Positions 26,201 to 34,361 of a stretch of 37,101 bases of DNA are shown here, in pieces. The translations under genes were made by a program, and so were the position numbers. The notes beneath the pieces are model-generated. The model searched no databases and was not told the DNA's origin. It saw only the letters and a list, made by a program, of their open reading frames with translations. The stretch is from Aquabacterium sp. (GTDB lineage: Bacteria > Pseudomonadota > Gammaproteobacteria > Burkholderiales > Burkholderiaceae_C), in contig JAKLLB010000014.1 of the NCBI GenBank assembly GCA_023150345.1, forward strand, positions 1 to 37,101, given 5' to 3'. Position 1 is the first letter of the stretch; each line of letters starts with the position of its first letter.

Positions 26201-28183
26201 ATGGATGCACTGACCGCCACCGAATCCTGCATCGTCGCGGTGTGCGGCCTCTCCGAGTCCGACAGGGCGGGATGGCCCGCGCGATGCGGGCGGACCCGCT
26301 TGCACTATCGGTTCGTCCAGGCGCCGGCCGAGCGCTACGGTGTTCCATGGCAGGACGCGCAGCCCGACATATTGCTGCTGGGCGAGCGGGGCTGGGACGT
26401 GGGCACTGCATTGCTGCATGCACTGCCGTGGCTGCGCCAGCACCCGGGCTGTGGCCCGGCCGTGGTGGCGCTGGGCATCAGCGAGTCGCAGGCCGATGCG
26501 CTGGCGGCCCAGGGGCTTGCCCACGGGCAGACGCTGGCGGGCGATTGCACCGATGACGAACTCGGCCGCGCATTGATGCGCGCGGCCGCCTGGGCCCGCG
26601 CGCGGGTGGAGGCGGGCTTCGCCGACCGCCCGGGCGAGGCCTGGCGCGATGCCCAGGTGCAGGCCCTGGACCAGCATGCCATCGTCAGCATCACCGATGC
26701 CGCCGGCACCATCACCTATGCCAACGACCTGTTCAGCCAGATCAGCGGCTACGAACGGGGTGAGCTGCTCGGGCACAACCACCGCATCCTCAAGAGCGGC
26801 GTGCACACGGATGATTTCTTCGACGAGATGTGGGGCGTGCTGTGCAGCGGCCGCACCTGGCAGGGCACGATCTGCAACCGCCGCAAGGACGGCAGCCACT
26901 ACTGGGTGCAATCGACCATCGCGCCGGTGATGGGCAGTGGCGGCGTGCCCGTGGGCCATGTGGCCATACGCACCGACGTCAGCCTGCTGGTCGAAGCGCA
27001 GAAGGCGATTGCCAACGAGTCGGCACTGCGGGCGGCCAAGACAGCGGCCGAGCAGGCCAACCGGGCCAAGTCGGAGTTCCTGGGCCGAATGAGCCACGAA
27101 CTGCGCACGCCGATGAACGCCATCCTGGGCTTCGCCCAACTGCTGCGCATGGATCGCACCGGCACCTTGAGCCCCGCCCACCTTGCGCAGATCGACCACA
27201 TCCTGCACGGCGGCGAGCACCTGCTGGCCCTGATCAACGAGGTGCTCGACCTCACGCGCATCGAGGCCGGCAAGCTGCCGCTGTCGCAGGAGCCGGTGCC
27301 TGTGCAGCGACTGGTGCACGATTGCGTGCAGATGGTGCGCCCACAGGCGCAGTCGCGCGGCGTCACGGTCGATGGGCCGGCCCCGGACATTCCCATGCCC
27401 TCTGTGCTGGCCGACTACACCCACGCGCGCCAGGTGCTGCTGAACCTGCTGTCTAACGCCATCAAGTACAACCGCACCGGCGGCGAGGTGCGGGTGCGCG
27501 CGTCGGTGGCGGACGGCATGTGTCGGCTCGCGGTGGCCGACACCGGCCCCGGCATTGCCGAGGACAAGCAGGCCCTGGTGTTCCAGCCGTTCCAGCGCCT
27601 GGGGCAGGAATCGTCGGGCATCGAGGGCACCGGCGTGGGCCTGGCCATCACGCGGCGGCTGGTCGAGGAAATGAGCGGGCGCATCGGGTTTTCCAGCGTG
27701 CCCGGCCAGGGCAGCGAGTTCTGGTTCGAACTGCCATTGGCCGAGGCCCCCGGAGACAGTGCCGACGACGACACGCTTTCGACCGGTGCCATGCCGCTGG
27801 ATGGCCCGGCGCGCGGCGCCCGCATCGTCTACGTCGAGGACAACCCGGCCAACCAGCGCCTGATGGAAAACATCGTCGACTCCCTGCCCGATGTGCGGCT
27901 GGTGTGCATGTCCAGCGCCGAGGCCGCGCTGGCCTACATCGAGCATGAGCGCCCCGACCTGGTGCTGATGGACTTCAACCTGCCCGGCATCGATGGCCTG
28001 CAGGCCGTGGAGCGGCTCAAGCAGGAGCCGCGCACTTCGGGCATTCCGGTGCTGGCTGTCAGCGCCACCGCCACGGCTGGCGCGGCCGAGCGCGCGTTGG
28101 CGGCCGGTTGTGCCGCCTATCTCACCAAGCCGATCAAGGTCCGGGAGGTGCTCCAGCACATCCGCGACTACCTGCCCGAGTAG
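26201..28183 (+). CDS. Hybrid histidine kinase (pseudo-receiver, PAS, HisKA, HATPase, receiver)
   Basis: A 660-residue cytoplasmic hybrid sensor kinase with no membrane helix. Residues 1-135 look like a degenerate receiver fold: PDILLLG at the third strand lacks the phospho-acceptor Asp, then AVVALGISESQADALAAQGL and DDELGRALMRA. A PAS domain covers about 150-262 (SITDAAGTITYANDLFSQISGY). HisKA has His299 in MSHELRTPMNAILGF. The ATPase domain has the N-box around Asn419, DTGPGI at 447-452 and GTGVGLAI at 476-483. A C-terminal receiver carries Asp591 (LMDFNLPG) and Lys643 (LTKPIK). ATG 26201 is chosen 28 bases after the oxidoreductase stop; an in-frame longer version would overlap that gene. 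No output regulator is adjacent. Confidence 0.92.
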   Translation: MDALTATESCIVAVCGLSESDRAGWPARCGRTRLHYRFVQAPAERYGVPWQDAQPDILLLGERGWDVGTALLHALPWLRQHPGCGPAVVALGISESQADALAAQGLAHGQTLAGDCTDDELGRALMRAAAWARARVEAGFADRPGEAWRDAQVQALDQHAIVSITDAAGTITYANDLFSQISGYERGELLGHNHRILKSGVHTDDFFDEMWGVLCSGRTWQGTICNRRKDGSHYWVQSTIAPVMGSGGVPVGHVAIRTDVSLLVEAQKAIANESALRAAKTAAEQANRAKSEFLGRMSHELRTPMNAILGFAQLLRMDRTGTLSPAHLAQIDHILHGGEHLLALINEVLDLTRIEAGKLPLSQEPVPVQRLVHDCVQMVRPQAQSRGVTVDGPAPDIPMPSVLADYTHARQVLLNLLSNAIKYNRTGGEVRVRASVADGMCRLAVADTGPGIAEDKQALVFQPFQRLGQESSGIEGTGVGLAITRRLVEEMSGRIGFSSVPGQGSEFWFELPLAEAPGDSADDDTLSTGAMPLDGPARGARIVYVEDNPANQRLMENIVDSLPDVRLVCMSSAEAALAYIEHERPDLVLMDFNLPGIDGLQAVERLKQEPRTSGIPVLAVSATATAGAAERALAAGCAAYLTKPIKVREVLQHIRDYLPE

Positions 28184-28236
28184 GGACCGGACAGGTCGCT
28201 GCTAAGCTGCGCGCTTTCCACTACCGACTGGCCGTC

Positions 28237-28956
28237 ATGTTCACCGGCATCGTCCAGGGCGTGGCCGAGGTGGGCGCGATCACCGACCGCACAGGCCTGC
28301 GCAGTTTCGAACTCGTGTTTCCGCCCGGCTTCGACATGGGGCTGGAGATCGGCGCCAGTGTGGCCTGCGATGGTGTGTGCCTCACGGTCACGGCGCTGCC
28401 ACAGCCGGGGCGGGCCTGCTTCGACGTGATGCAGCAGAGCCTGGCGCAGACCACGCTGGCGTCGCTGAAGGTGGGCGACCCCCTCAATGTCGAGCGCGCG
28501 GCGCGCGACGGTGCGGAAATTGGTGGCCACCCGATCTCGGGCCATGTGGACTGCATCGCGCGCATGCTCGAGGTGCGGTGCCCCGAGAACAACCATGTGC
28601 TGCGCATCGAGATGCCGGCCAGCCATCGGCGGTACGTGTTCGCCAAGGGCTATGTCGCCATCAACGGTGCGAGCCTCACGGTGGCCGAAGCCGACCGTGC
28701 GGCCGGGTGGTTCGAGGTGTGGTTGATCCCCGAAACGCTGCGCATGACCACCTTCGGTGCCAAGCAGGCGGGCGATGCGCTGAACATCGAGATCGAGCGC
28801 GGCACCCAGGTGATGGTGGACACCGTGCGTGACACGCTGTCCGAACGCCTGGGGCCGCTGTGGCCCGCCATCGAGGAACTGCTCGCGCGCCAAGGCACAC
28901 CGGTGCTGGAGGCCCTGGCGCCACCGCGCCCAGCATTGCCCCGCGACGGCGGCTGA
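28237..28956 (+). CDS. Riboflavin synthase alpha subunit or lumazine-binding paralogue
   Basis: A 239-residue protein of two tandem lumazine-binding domains. The first has MFTGIVQG, GASVACDGVCLTV and FDVMQQSLAQTTL. The second has NPISGH-like HPISGHVDCIARM, YVAINGASLTV and the E-T-L-R-x-T-T segment. Riboflavin synthase dismutates two 6,7-dimethyl-8-ribityllumazines into riboflavin. The enzyme is usually about 200-215 residues; this one has about 25 extra at the C-terminus and begins MFTGIVQG rather than MFTGIVEE, so it may be the paralogous form seen in some proteobacteria. No ribB, ribD or ribH gene and no FMN riboswitch is nearby, which supports caution. It begins 53 bases after the hybrid kinase. 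Confidence 0.85.
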   Translation: MFTGIVQGVAEVGAITDRTGLRSFELVFPPGFDMGLEIGASVACDGVCLTVTALPQPGRACFDVMQQSLAQTTLASLKVGDPLNVERAARDGAEIGGHPISGHVDCIARMLEVRCPENNHVLRIEMPASHRRYVFAKGYVAINGASLTVAEADRAAGWFEVWLIPETLRMTTFGAKQAGDALNIEIERGTQVMVDTVRDTLSERLGPLWPAIEELLARQGTPVLEALAPPRPALPRDGG

Positions 28957-28976
28957 GTGCGAGCCCGCACTCGGCC
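28951..28976. terminator. Hairpin between convergent riboflavin synthase and lipoprotein genes
   Basis: GGCTGAGTGCG and CGCACTCGGCC form an 11-bp stem with one G-T pair and the four-base loop AGCC. It includes the TGA of the riboflavin synthase gene. There is no T-tract; it is placed to act on both convergent transcripts. Confidence 0.5.
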
Positions 28977-28993
28977 ACGCGGCGGGGTGCGGG

Positions 28994-30115
28994 TCAGATG
29001 CGTGAGCCGTTGATCTTGACCTCGGTGGCTTCCTGGGTGGTGATCTGCCCGGTGGTGCCTTCGACGACCTTCACCGGGATGCCCTTGCCGTCGATCACCC
29101 ACTCCGTCGACGAGACCGTGCTGCCTTCCAGATGCTCGAATCGGCAAGTGGAATAGGTTCCGGCAGGGACAGTCACTTGCTCGCGCGCCGCAAAGCGCAC
29201 GGTATGGGTGTCAGAGAACTGCGACACGGTTCCCGGAATCGATGGAAGGCCCGGGAAGGTGGTTGTGACAGTCGAAGTGCCGGATTCGGTGTGGGTGTAG
29301 GTTCCGCCCAGAGCCAAGCCCGCCGACTTCTCGACCCACGGTGGATCGAACACGATCTGCGTGGTCGTGGTGCCGGTAGCGCCCTGAAACGCGAATGTGC
29401 CGGCCATCACCGACCCGTACTGGGTGACCTCAGCGTCACCCGTGCGCCGCTCGTAGTGCTTGCCGGTCAACTCGGCGTTCGAGGCCACTCCGCCGGTGAT
29501 CAGCGCAGTGGTGACCTTGTACTCGATCTCGCGAGCCTGGTTGCCCATGTAGGTGACGAGCCCGCCCACGGTCGACTCGGTCGACGACGTCCCGGTAGTG
29601 GCACCGGTGTGGCGGTAGTTCACCTGGGCCTTGGTACCCTGGGTTTCGAGCAAGCTCAGGTCGTAGCAGCCGTTGTTGGCGCCGGGCCCAGGGCCCGGAT
29701 CGGGATCGACCGGCGTGATGAACTGGGTGAGCAGCCCGACATACAGCGGTGAACTGCCGAAGGCGCCGCCCATCACGTACACGCCGTTGAGCGTGTACGC
29801 CGGGTCGCTGCTGACGACCACGCCCAGCAGCACACCGCTGGAATAGGCCCGGTAGCGGAACGGCCCGAATGTCAGCGTGCCCTGGTGCTCAGGAAAGTAC
29901 TGCGGGAAGGTGGTCTCGGCGAAGTCCATCAGCTGCCGTGCGGCTTCGTCGGGCGATACGGTGCTGGCGCGCACAGCCTGAGCCTTCTGACGCATGGCAG
30001 CCGCCGCCGCCGCGGGCGTCTGGGCCGTCGGGCTGTCGGCGCCGCCTCCACAGCCGGTCAGGGTGCCCAGGGACGCGACGGCCGCCAGGGCCAGGATGCG
30101 CAAGTGCAGGCTCAT
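28994..30115 (-). CDS. Hypothetical lipoprotein with recurrent beta-proteobacterial N-terminal module
   Basis: A 373-residue predicted lipoprotein with a signal peptide ending in lipobox LTGC (Cys22). An Ala-rich stretch leads to a compact module at about 55-135 (LMDFAETTFPQYFP, LTFGPFRYRAYSSGVLLGV, YTLNGVYVMGG, SSPLYVGLLTQF). I recognise this module from many Burkholderiales exported proteins of unknown function. A DPDPGPGPG linker follows, then a Thr-rich, beta-rich C-terminal domain (about 150-373) with two cysteines that may form a disulphide (YSTCRF and NNGCYD). AGGAGG lies about 7 bases before the ATG at 30115. It is 25 bases downstream of the metalloprotease gene on the same strand, probably one operon. 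Function unknown. Confidence 0.75.
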   Translation of the reverse strand: MSLHLRILALAAVASLGTLTGCGGGADSPTAQTPAAAAAAMRQKAQAVRASTVSPDEAARQLMDFAETTFPQYFPEHQGTLTFGPFRYRAYSSGVLLGVVVSSDPAYTLNGVYVMGGAFGSSPLYVGLLTQFITPVDPDPGPGPGANNGCYDLSLLETQGTKAQVNYRHTGATTGTSSTESTVGGLVTYMGNQAREIEYKVTTALITGGVASNAELTGKHYERRTGDAEVTQYGSVMAGTFAFQGATGTTTTQIVFDPPWVEKSAGLALGGTYTHTESGTSTVTTTFPGLPSIPGTVSQFSDTHTVRFAAREQVTVPAGTYSTCRFEHLEGSTVSSTEWVIDGKGIPVKVVEGTTGQITTQEATEVKINGSRI

Positions 30116-30140
30116 CAGGTTTCCTCCTCGGTTTCGGTGT

Positions 30141-32846
30141 TCACGAACGCTGCATCGTCGCACGAAGCGCCTCGGTCAGCAGCCCGAGGCTGTCAGCAAG
30201 GTGAGCCCTTGTTTCGGGGGTTGCGGTGCCGGCCCGGTTCAAGGCTGCACGCAGGTCGGCCTGCAGCTGCGTGGCATGCAGCCGCGTCAGGCTCAAGGCG
30301 TCGGGCGGCAACAGAGGGGCCGGCCGGGTGAGCAGCGCCTGCATGCGCTTGAGGTGCTCGCGTTGCAGGTTGCGGCGCAGCTGGTCGATGTCGCGCCCTG
30401 TCTTGAGCTCGCTCCAGACGGCCGATTGCAGCGTGCCATAGACCTCGTGCAACGAGATCAGGCCCTTGCGCTGGGATTCGGGTACGTAGCCGGGAAGGTT
30501 CAGCAGGCGCTGGGCGGTTGGGGCAGCAAGCAGGCGATCGAGCGCGACAAGTTGAACCCGGGCCACTGCCGCCGGGATGTTCACCGGTGCGCGCTCCCAC
30601 TCCTGGAAGTCGAGCGTGAGCGAGCCCAGGAACTCGGGCTGGAAGCGGAAGCTGTCGGCGCTGAACAGGCCGCTGGCCAGGAACTGCAGCGCTTCGCGCT
30701 GCTTGGCTGGCTCGACGGGCCGCATGCTCGGCCGCCCGGTGGTGCCCGGCAGGTCGCGCACCACGTGCATGCCGCCCACATACTTGCCCACCAGTTCGGC
30801 CGCGCGGTTGAGCTGGTTGAAGCCGCTCATCATCGTGCGCTGCCGGCGCAGCGGATCCTCTCCAGCGGCCGGCTTGCGTTGCTGAACGCGCGCCCACAGC
30901 TCACGCGACAGCGCCAGCCGCTTCTTGAAGTAGGCCAGCGGATCGTCACCCAGGTCGAACCGGTTGGCCAGCGGGTCCATGCCGTCGTAGGGGCCAAAGC
31001 CGCCGGCATCGGTGTCGTCGGCATAGGCCAGCGCCGGCTCGGTGCTGCGGCTGGCAATTCGATCGAGCTCCTGCTTCTCGCTGGCCGCTTCCATCGGCTT
31101 GTAGGCGTACTCGATGGCCCAGTAGTCATAGGCGCCCAGCGTGGTGTTGTTCATCGCCCCCTGCGGCTCGCCCTGCAGCGCCAGGTTGTAGGCGTTGTAG
31201 TCCATCACCGAGCCCGAGATGCCCTTGGCCTCGGTATAGGCGCGGTCCTTGAGCTGCTCGCGGGAGACAGTGGTGGAAGCCTTGAAGTTGTGCTTCAGGC
31301 CCAGCGTGTGACCGACCTCGTGCATGATGGTGTCACGGATGACCGACTGCACGAATGCCTCGGCCTCTGCGCTGTCCGGCGCGATGTCGCCGCGGGCCTC
31401 CAGCACGTCGAGCGCGAAGTGCATTTCCGCCGCGGCTTCGTGCGCATAGGTGCAAAGGGCGTGTTCGTGGCCGGCCAGCCAGGTCGGGGCGAACGACTGC
31501 CCGACGTCTTCGACGATGAAGCGTCGCGAACCGCGGGCGAAGACGTCGCTCATGCCGATGTCGGCATCGAGAATCTCTCCGCTGCGCGGGTCGGCGTGCG
31601 ACGGGCCGATGGCAAAGCCCACGTCAGCGCCGACGAACCAGCGCACCGAAGCATGCGCGCTGTCCATGTCGTCCCAGGTGGCGTCGTCGGGCTGCTGCTG
31701 GGCGACCACGGCGTTGCGGAACCCGATGCGCTCGAAGGCCTTGTTCCACTCGAGAATGCCCGCCTTCACCGACTCGCGATAGCGGGCCGGGATGTTCTTG
31801 TCGAGCCAGAAGGTGATGGGTTGCACCGGCTCGGACAGGGCCGCCGCCGGGTCCTTTTTCTCGAGGCGCCAGCGCTTCACATAGTGCACGCGCGGATTGG
31901 GCTTGAGGTCGCCGGACAGGTCGGTGAACGACTCCATGAAGTGGCCCAGCCGGGGATCGGTGTGCCGCGGCCGCATGGCCTGTTGCGGCAGGGCCATGAA
32001 GTTGTAGACGAAGCTGACGAAGAAGCTGCGCGGATCGGGCACGGCCTGCGGCGGTGTGGGCATGGGCACCGGGCTGGGAGTCAGTGGCGGTGCCGGGATG
32101 CGCGCGGTTGCGAAGTGCATGCGCGCGGTCAGGGTGCTCAGACGGGCGTCGACGCGGGTGGCTTCGAAATACGAGTTGGCCCGGTCCAGCGCGTAGGGCA
32201 GGCGGTAGGCCATCTCCAGTCGGGTGGAGTAGCCCGGGATATCCGACAGCAGCAGACCCGCATCCACCAGGAACGACTTGTGCTCGGGATGGTCCGCGCT
32301 GGCGGCGGCACCCGCGGCCAGCAGGCTGGGTGAGAACGCCTGGGCGACCGCGGCGCGGGCGTCACCTTCAGCCCGGAACTGGTTGTTCAGGGCCACCAGC
32401 TGCACCTGGTTGCCCACGCGGCGCCACTCGGCCATACGAGCCGGGCCCATCTGGCTGGCGTAAAGGCCACGCTCGCCCACCGAGCTGGCCACGTTCACCG
32501 AGAACAGGAAGGGCTTGCCCAGGGCACTGCGTGGAATTTCGAGCCACGTCTTGTCGTCCTTGCGCCAGATCGGGAACAGGCCGTCCTCACGCTTGGCATC
32601 CTTGATGATGTCTGCGAAAGGCTTGAGCGCAGTGGGGTCGGGTGCGCGGGGGCCTGCGGGCGCACTGGCCCCCGCCGGGGCCGATGCGGCACGCGCGGTG
32701 GTGGGGGCGGCGGCCCCGCCCGACGCAGCGGCGGCAGCGCCGGAACCCGTGGTCTGCGTGCTGGCGCAGGCCGACAGCATCATGACGGCGGTGAAGATGG
32801 CAGTGCGGGCCAGCGGGCGGCGCAAGGATTCGACGGTGCGGTGCAT
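30141..32846 (-). CDS. Zinc-dependent metalloprotease lipoprotein (DUF4953/DUF5117 type)
   Basis: A 901-residue exported protein. The signal peptide ends in lipobox LSAC (Cys27), and an Ala/Gly/Pro-rich linker runs to about residue 70. A DUF5117-like region (about 80-330) precedes the peptidase domain. The zinc motif is HEVGHTLGLKH at 509-519, the full metzincin HExxHxxGxxH, and SVMDY with Met548 is a plausible Met-turn. The C-terminal helical part matches the DUF4953 region. It is therefore predicted to be a cell-surface or periplasmic, lipid-anchored protease; the substrate is unknown. ATG 32846 is chosen because it gives a correct lipoprotein signal; the open frame extends to 32969 without support. 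The lipoprotein gene follows after 25 bases. Confidence 0.9.
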   Translation of the reverse strand: MHRTVESLRRPLARTAIFTAVMMLSACASTQTTGSGAAAAASGGAAAPTTARAASAPAGASAPAGPRAPDPTALKPFADIIKDAKREDGLFPIWRKDDKTWLEIPRSALGKPFLFSVNVASSVGERGLYASQMGPARMAEWRRVGNQVQLVALNNQFRAEGDARAAVAQAFSPSLLAAGAAASADHPEHKSFLVDAGLLLSDIPGYSTRLEMAYRLPYALDRANSYFEATRVDARLSTLTARMHFATARIPAPPLTPSPVPMPTPPQAVPDPRSFFVSFVYNFMALPQQAMRPRHTDPRLGHFMESFTDLSGDLKPNPRVHYVKRWRLEKKDPAAALSEPVQPITFWLDKNIPARYRESVKAGILEWNKAFERIGFRNAVVAQQQPDDATWDDMDSAHASVRWFVGADVGFAIGPSHADPRSGEILDADIGMSDVFARGSRRFIVEDVGQSFAPTWLAGHEHALCTYAHEAAAEMHFALDVLEARGDIAPDSAEAEAFVQSVIRDTIMHEVGHTLGLKHNFKASTTVSREQLKDRAYTEAKGISGSVMDYNAYNLALQGEPQGAMNNTTLGAYDYWAIEYAYKPMEAASEKQELDRIASRSTEPALAYADDTDAGGFGPYDGMDPLANRFDLGDDPLAYFKKRLALSRELWARVQQRKPAAGEDPLRRQRTMMSGFNQLNRAAELVGKYVGGMHVVRDLPGTTGRPSMRPVEPAKQREALQFLASGLFSADSFRFQPEFLGSLTLDFQEWERAPVNIPAAVARVQLVALDRLLAAPTAQRLLNLPGYVPESQRKGLISLHEVYGTLQSAVWSELKTGRDIDQLRRNLQREHLKRMQALLTRPAPLLPPDALSLTRLHATQLQADLRAALNRAGTATPETRAHLADSLGLLTEALRATMQRS

Positions 32847-33040
32847 GGGTGTGCAATCTCGGGTGTGTGCCTGGGGTTGGCGCCGTGGCGTGTGGCCAAT
32901 CGTGCCGTGCGCCCCGCGGCGGGTTCTGGTGGGGTAAAGCCCGCCACTCTCCCGCTGGTCGGCCTGCAAGTCAAGGCCGTGCGACGCGGTTCAGGCTGCC
33001 GTTGCCGCTGTTCGTCGCATGCCCACCACCTGCGGAGCGC

Positions 33041-33059
33041 CGTGGAAAGGGTTTCCACG
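33041..33059 (-). terminator. Hairpin downstream of the crotonase gene
   Basis: CGTGGAAA-GGG-TTTCCACG, a perfect 8-bp stem 12 bases beyond the crotonase stop codon on the minus strand, with no T-tract. It could separate the crotonase transcript from the metalloprotease gene. Confidence 0.4.
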
Positions 33060-33071
33060 CGGGTAGCAGGG

Positions 33072-33854
33072 TCACCTGCCCCGGAAGCGGGGTTCCCGTC
33101 GCGCGGCCAGCGCCGCCTGGCCCTCGCGCAAGTCGTCGCTGGCGGCGCAGCGTGCCACCCGCTCCGAGAGCCGTTCCAGGTCGTACTCGCCCCGGGCGAT
33201 CTCGTCGAGCGAGCGCTTCATACCGTCGATGGCCAGGGGCGCCGCGCCGGCCAGGGCGTCGACCCACTCCTGCACGGCGGCGTCGAGCGCATCGGGTTCG
33301 CAAATGCGGTCGAGATAGCCGATGCGCCCCAGTTCGCAGGCATCCAGGGTTTGCGCCAGCAGGAACAGCCGCTTGGCCGTGGACAGCCCCAGCCGCGAGA
33401 CATACCGGCGCAGACCGCTGGGGTAGTAGTGCAGGCCGATGCGCGCCGCCGGCATGCGCAGGCTCATGCCGGTCACGCCGATGCGGAAGTCGCAAGCCAG
33501 CGCCAGGTCGGTCGCGCCACCGAACACGCTGCCTTGCAGCCGGCAGATCGTGGGCATCGGCAGCGCCTCGATCGCCTCGACCGTCTGCTCGAACAACAAC
33601 GGTCCACCCTGGGCGTCGGCATCGAGCTCGTCGAGATTGAATCCGGCGCAGAAGGTCGGTCCTTCGGCCTGCAGCACGACCACGCGCACCTGGGACTTCG
33701 CCAGTTCGGCGCAATGGCGCTGCAACGCGAGCAGGTCGGCGCGGTGCAGGCGGTTGTGGTGGGCCGGTCGGTTCAGCCGGACGGTGGCACGAGCGCCATC
33801 GACCTGGCAGTGCGGCAGGCCGGTTTCGGTTGCTGGGTGGGGGGCGGTGGACAT
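33072..33854 (-). CDS. Crotonase-fold (enoyl-CoA hydratase/isomerase family) protein
   Basis: A 260-residue crotonase. The CoA-binding and oxyanion-hole segments are present: NRPAHHNRL near 28-36, FCAGFNLDEL at 68-77 and GSVFGGATDLALACDFRIG at 108-126. At the position of the first catalytic glutamate of mitochondrial-type hydratase (GGxxEL) there is Asp116. At the second (PExxxG) there is Ala136 (MPAARIGL). A standard hydratase reaction is therefore unlikely; isomerase, decarboxylase, hydrolase or a binding role remain possible. The ATG at 33854 is chosen within a much longer open frame. It stands alone on the minus strand, and no fatty-acid or amino-acid degradation gene is adjacent. Confidence 0.85.
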   Translation of the reverse strand: MSTAPHPATETGLPHCQVDGARATVRLNRPAHHNRLHRADLLALQRHCAELAKSQVRVVVLQAEGPTFCAGFNLDELDADAQGGPLLFEQTVEAIEALPMPTICRLQGSVFGGATDLALACDFRIGVTGMSLRMPAARIGLHYYPSGLRRYVSRLGLSTAKRLFLLAQTLDACELGRIGYLDRICEPDALDAAVQEWVDALAGAAPLAIDGMKRSLDEIARGEYDLERLSERVARCAASDDLREGQAALAARREPRFRGR

Positions 33855-34055
33855 CGTGAAAGCGCGTGTGGCGATCCGGGGGGGTGCATTGTCGGCCTGC
33901 ATGAAGCCGTCACCTTGGCGCGCCGGCACTCGTCGCGGTGCACTGCAGTTCGGTGCGCCCCGGCTGCGGTTCGTCGCAAGTCGGTGTCCATCAGGGGAAT
34001 CCATGAATACAGTGCATCCATCGACCCCGCCAACCCGCAGCCCAAGGAGCCCATC

Positions 34056-34238
34056 ATGACCCGCCGCGCCGTCCCCCAACTGACCGCCCTGACGCTCTCG
34101 ACCCTCGTCACGCTGGCCACGCTCGGAGGGTTGGATCGCGTCGCTGGACCCCAGGGCGCCGAGCTCATACTGGCCCGCGCCACACCGACGGCAGCCGCGC
34201 AGGTGGTGGTGATCGGCCAGCGCGCGCCGCGCAGTTGA
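34056..34238 (+). CDS. Small predicted exported protein, 60 residues
   Basis: A 60-residue protein with a twin-arginine-like but Sec-type N-terminus (MTRR), a hydrophobic stretch at 9-25 (LTALTLSTLVTLATLGGL) and a short tail ending QVVVIGQRAPRS. AAGGAG lies 6 bases before the ATG, and a perfect intrinsic terminator follows 15 bases after the stop, so this is a complete transcription unit. Short exported proteins ending in a VVVxGxR motif occur in other betaproteobacteria; function unknown. The hydrophobic segment may be a cleaved signal (leaving about 30 residues) or a membrane anchor. The open frame extends far upstream across the crotonase gene without protein-like content. Confidence 0.65.
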   Translation: MTRRAVPQLTALTLSTLVTLATLGGLDRVAGPQGAELILARATPTAAAQVVVIGQRAPRS

Positions 34239-34253
34239 CCAGCGGCGGGAGCG

Positions 34254-34287
34254 GCAACGGGCCCCTTTCGAGGGGCCCGTTGCTTTT
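34254..34287 (+). terminator. Strong Rho-independent terminator
   Basis: GCAACGGGCCCC and GGGGCCCGTTGC form a perfect 12-bp stem with loop TTTCGA, followed by TTTT. It ends the 60-residue gene's transcript. Confidence 0.92.
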
Positions 34288-34361
34288 GGGCGGCGAGATG
34301 GTGGCGCTCGCGGCACAATGCGCGGCTCGCCGGTGGTCGCTCTTCCCCGCCCGCGTCCAAC

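Noticed and set aside
28184-28236. FMN riboswitch ahead of the riboflavin synthase gene
   Set aside because: Only 53 bases separate it from the previous gene, too short for the aptamer, and no RFN core sequence is visible.
29994-32333. 779-codon plus-strand frame opposite the metalloprotease
   Set aside because: Shadow frame: low-complexity composition and no recognisable motif, while the opposite strand carries a lipobox, HExxH motif and Met-turn.
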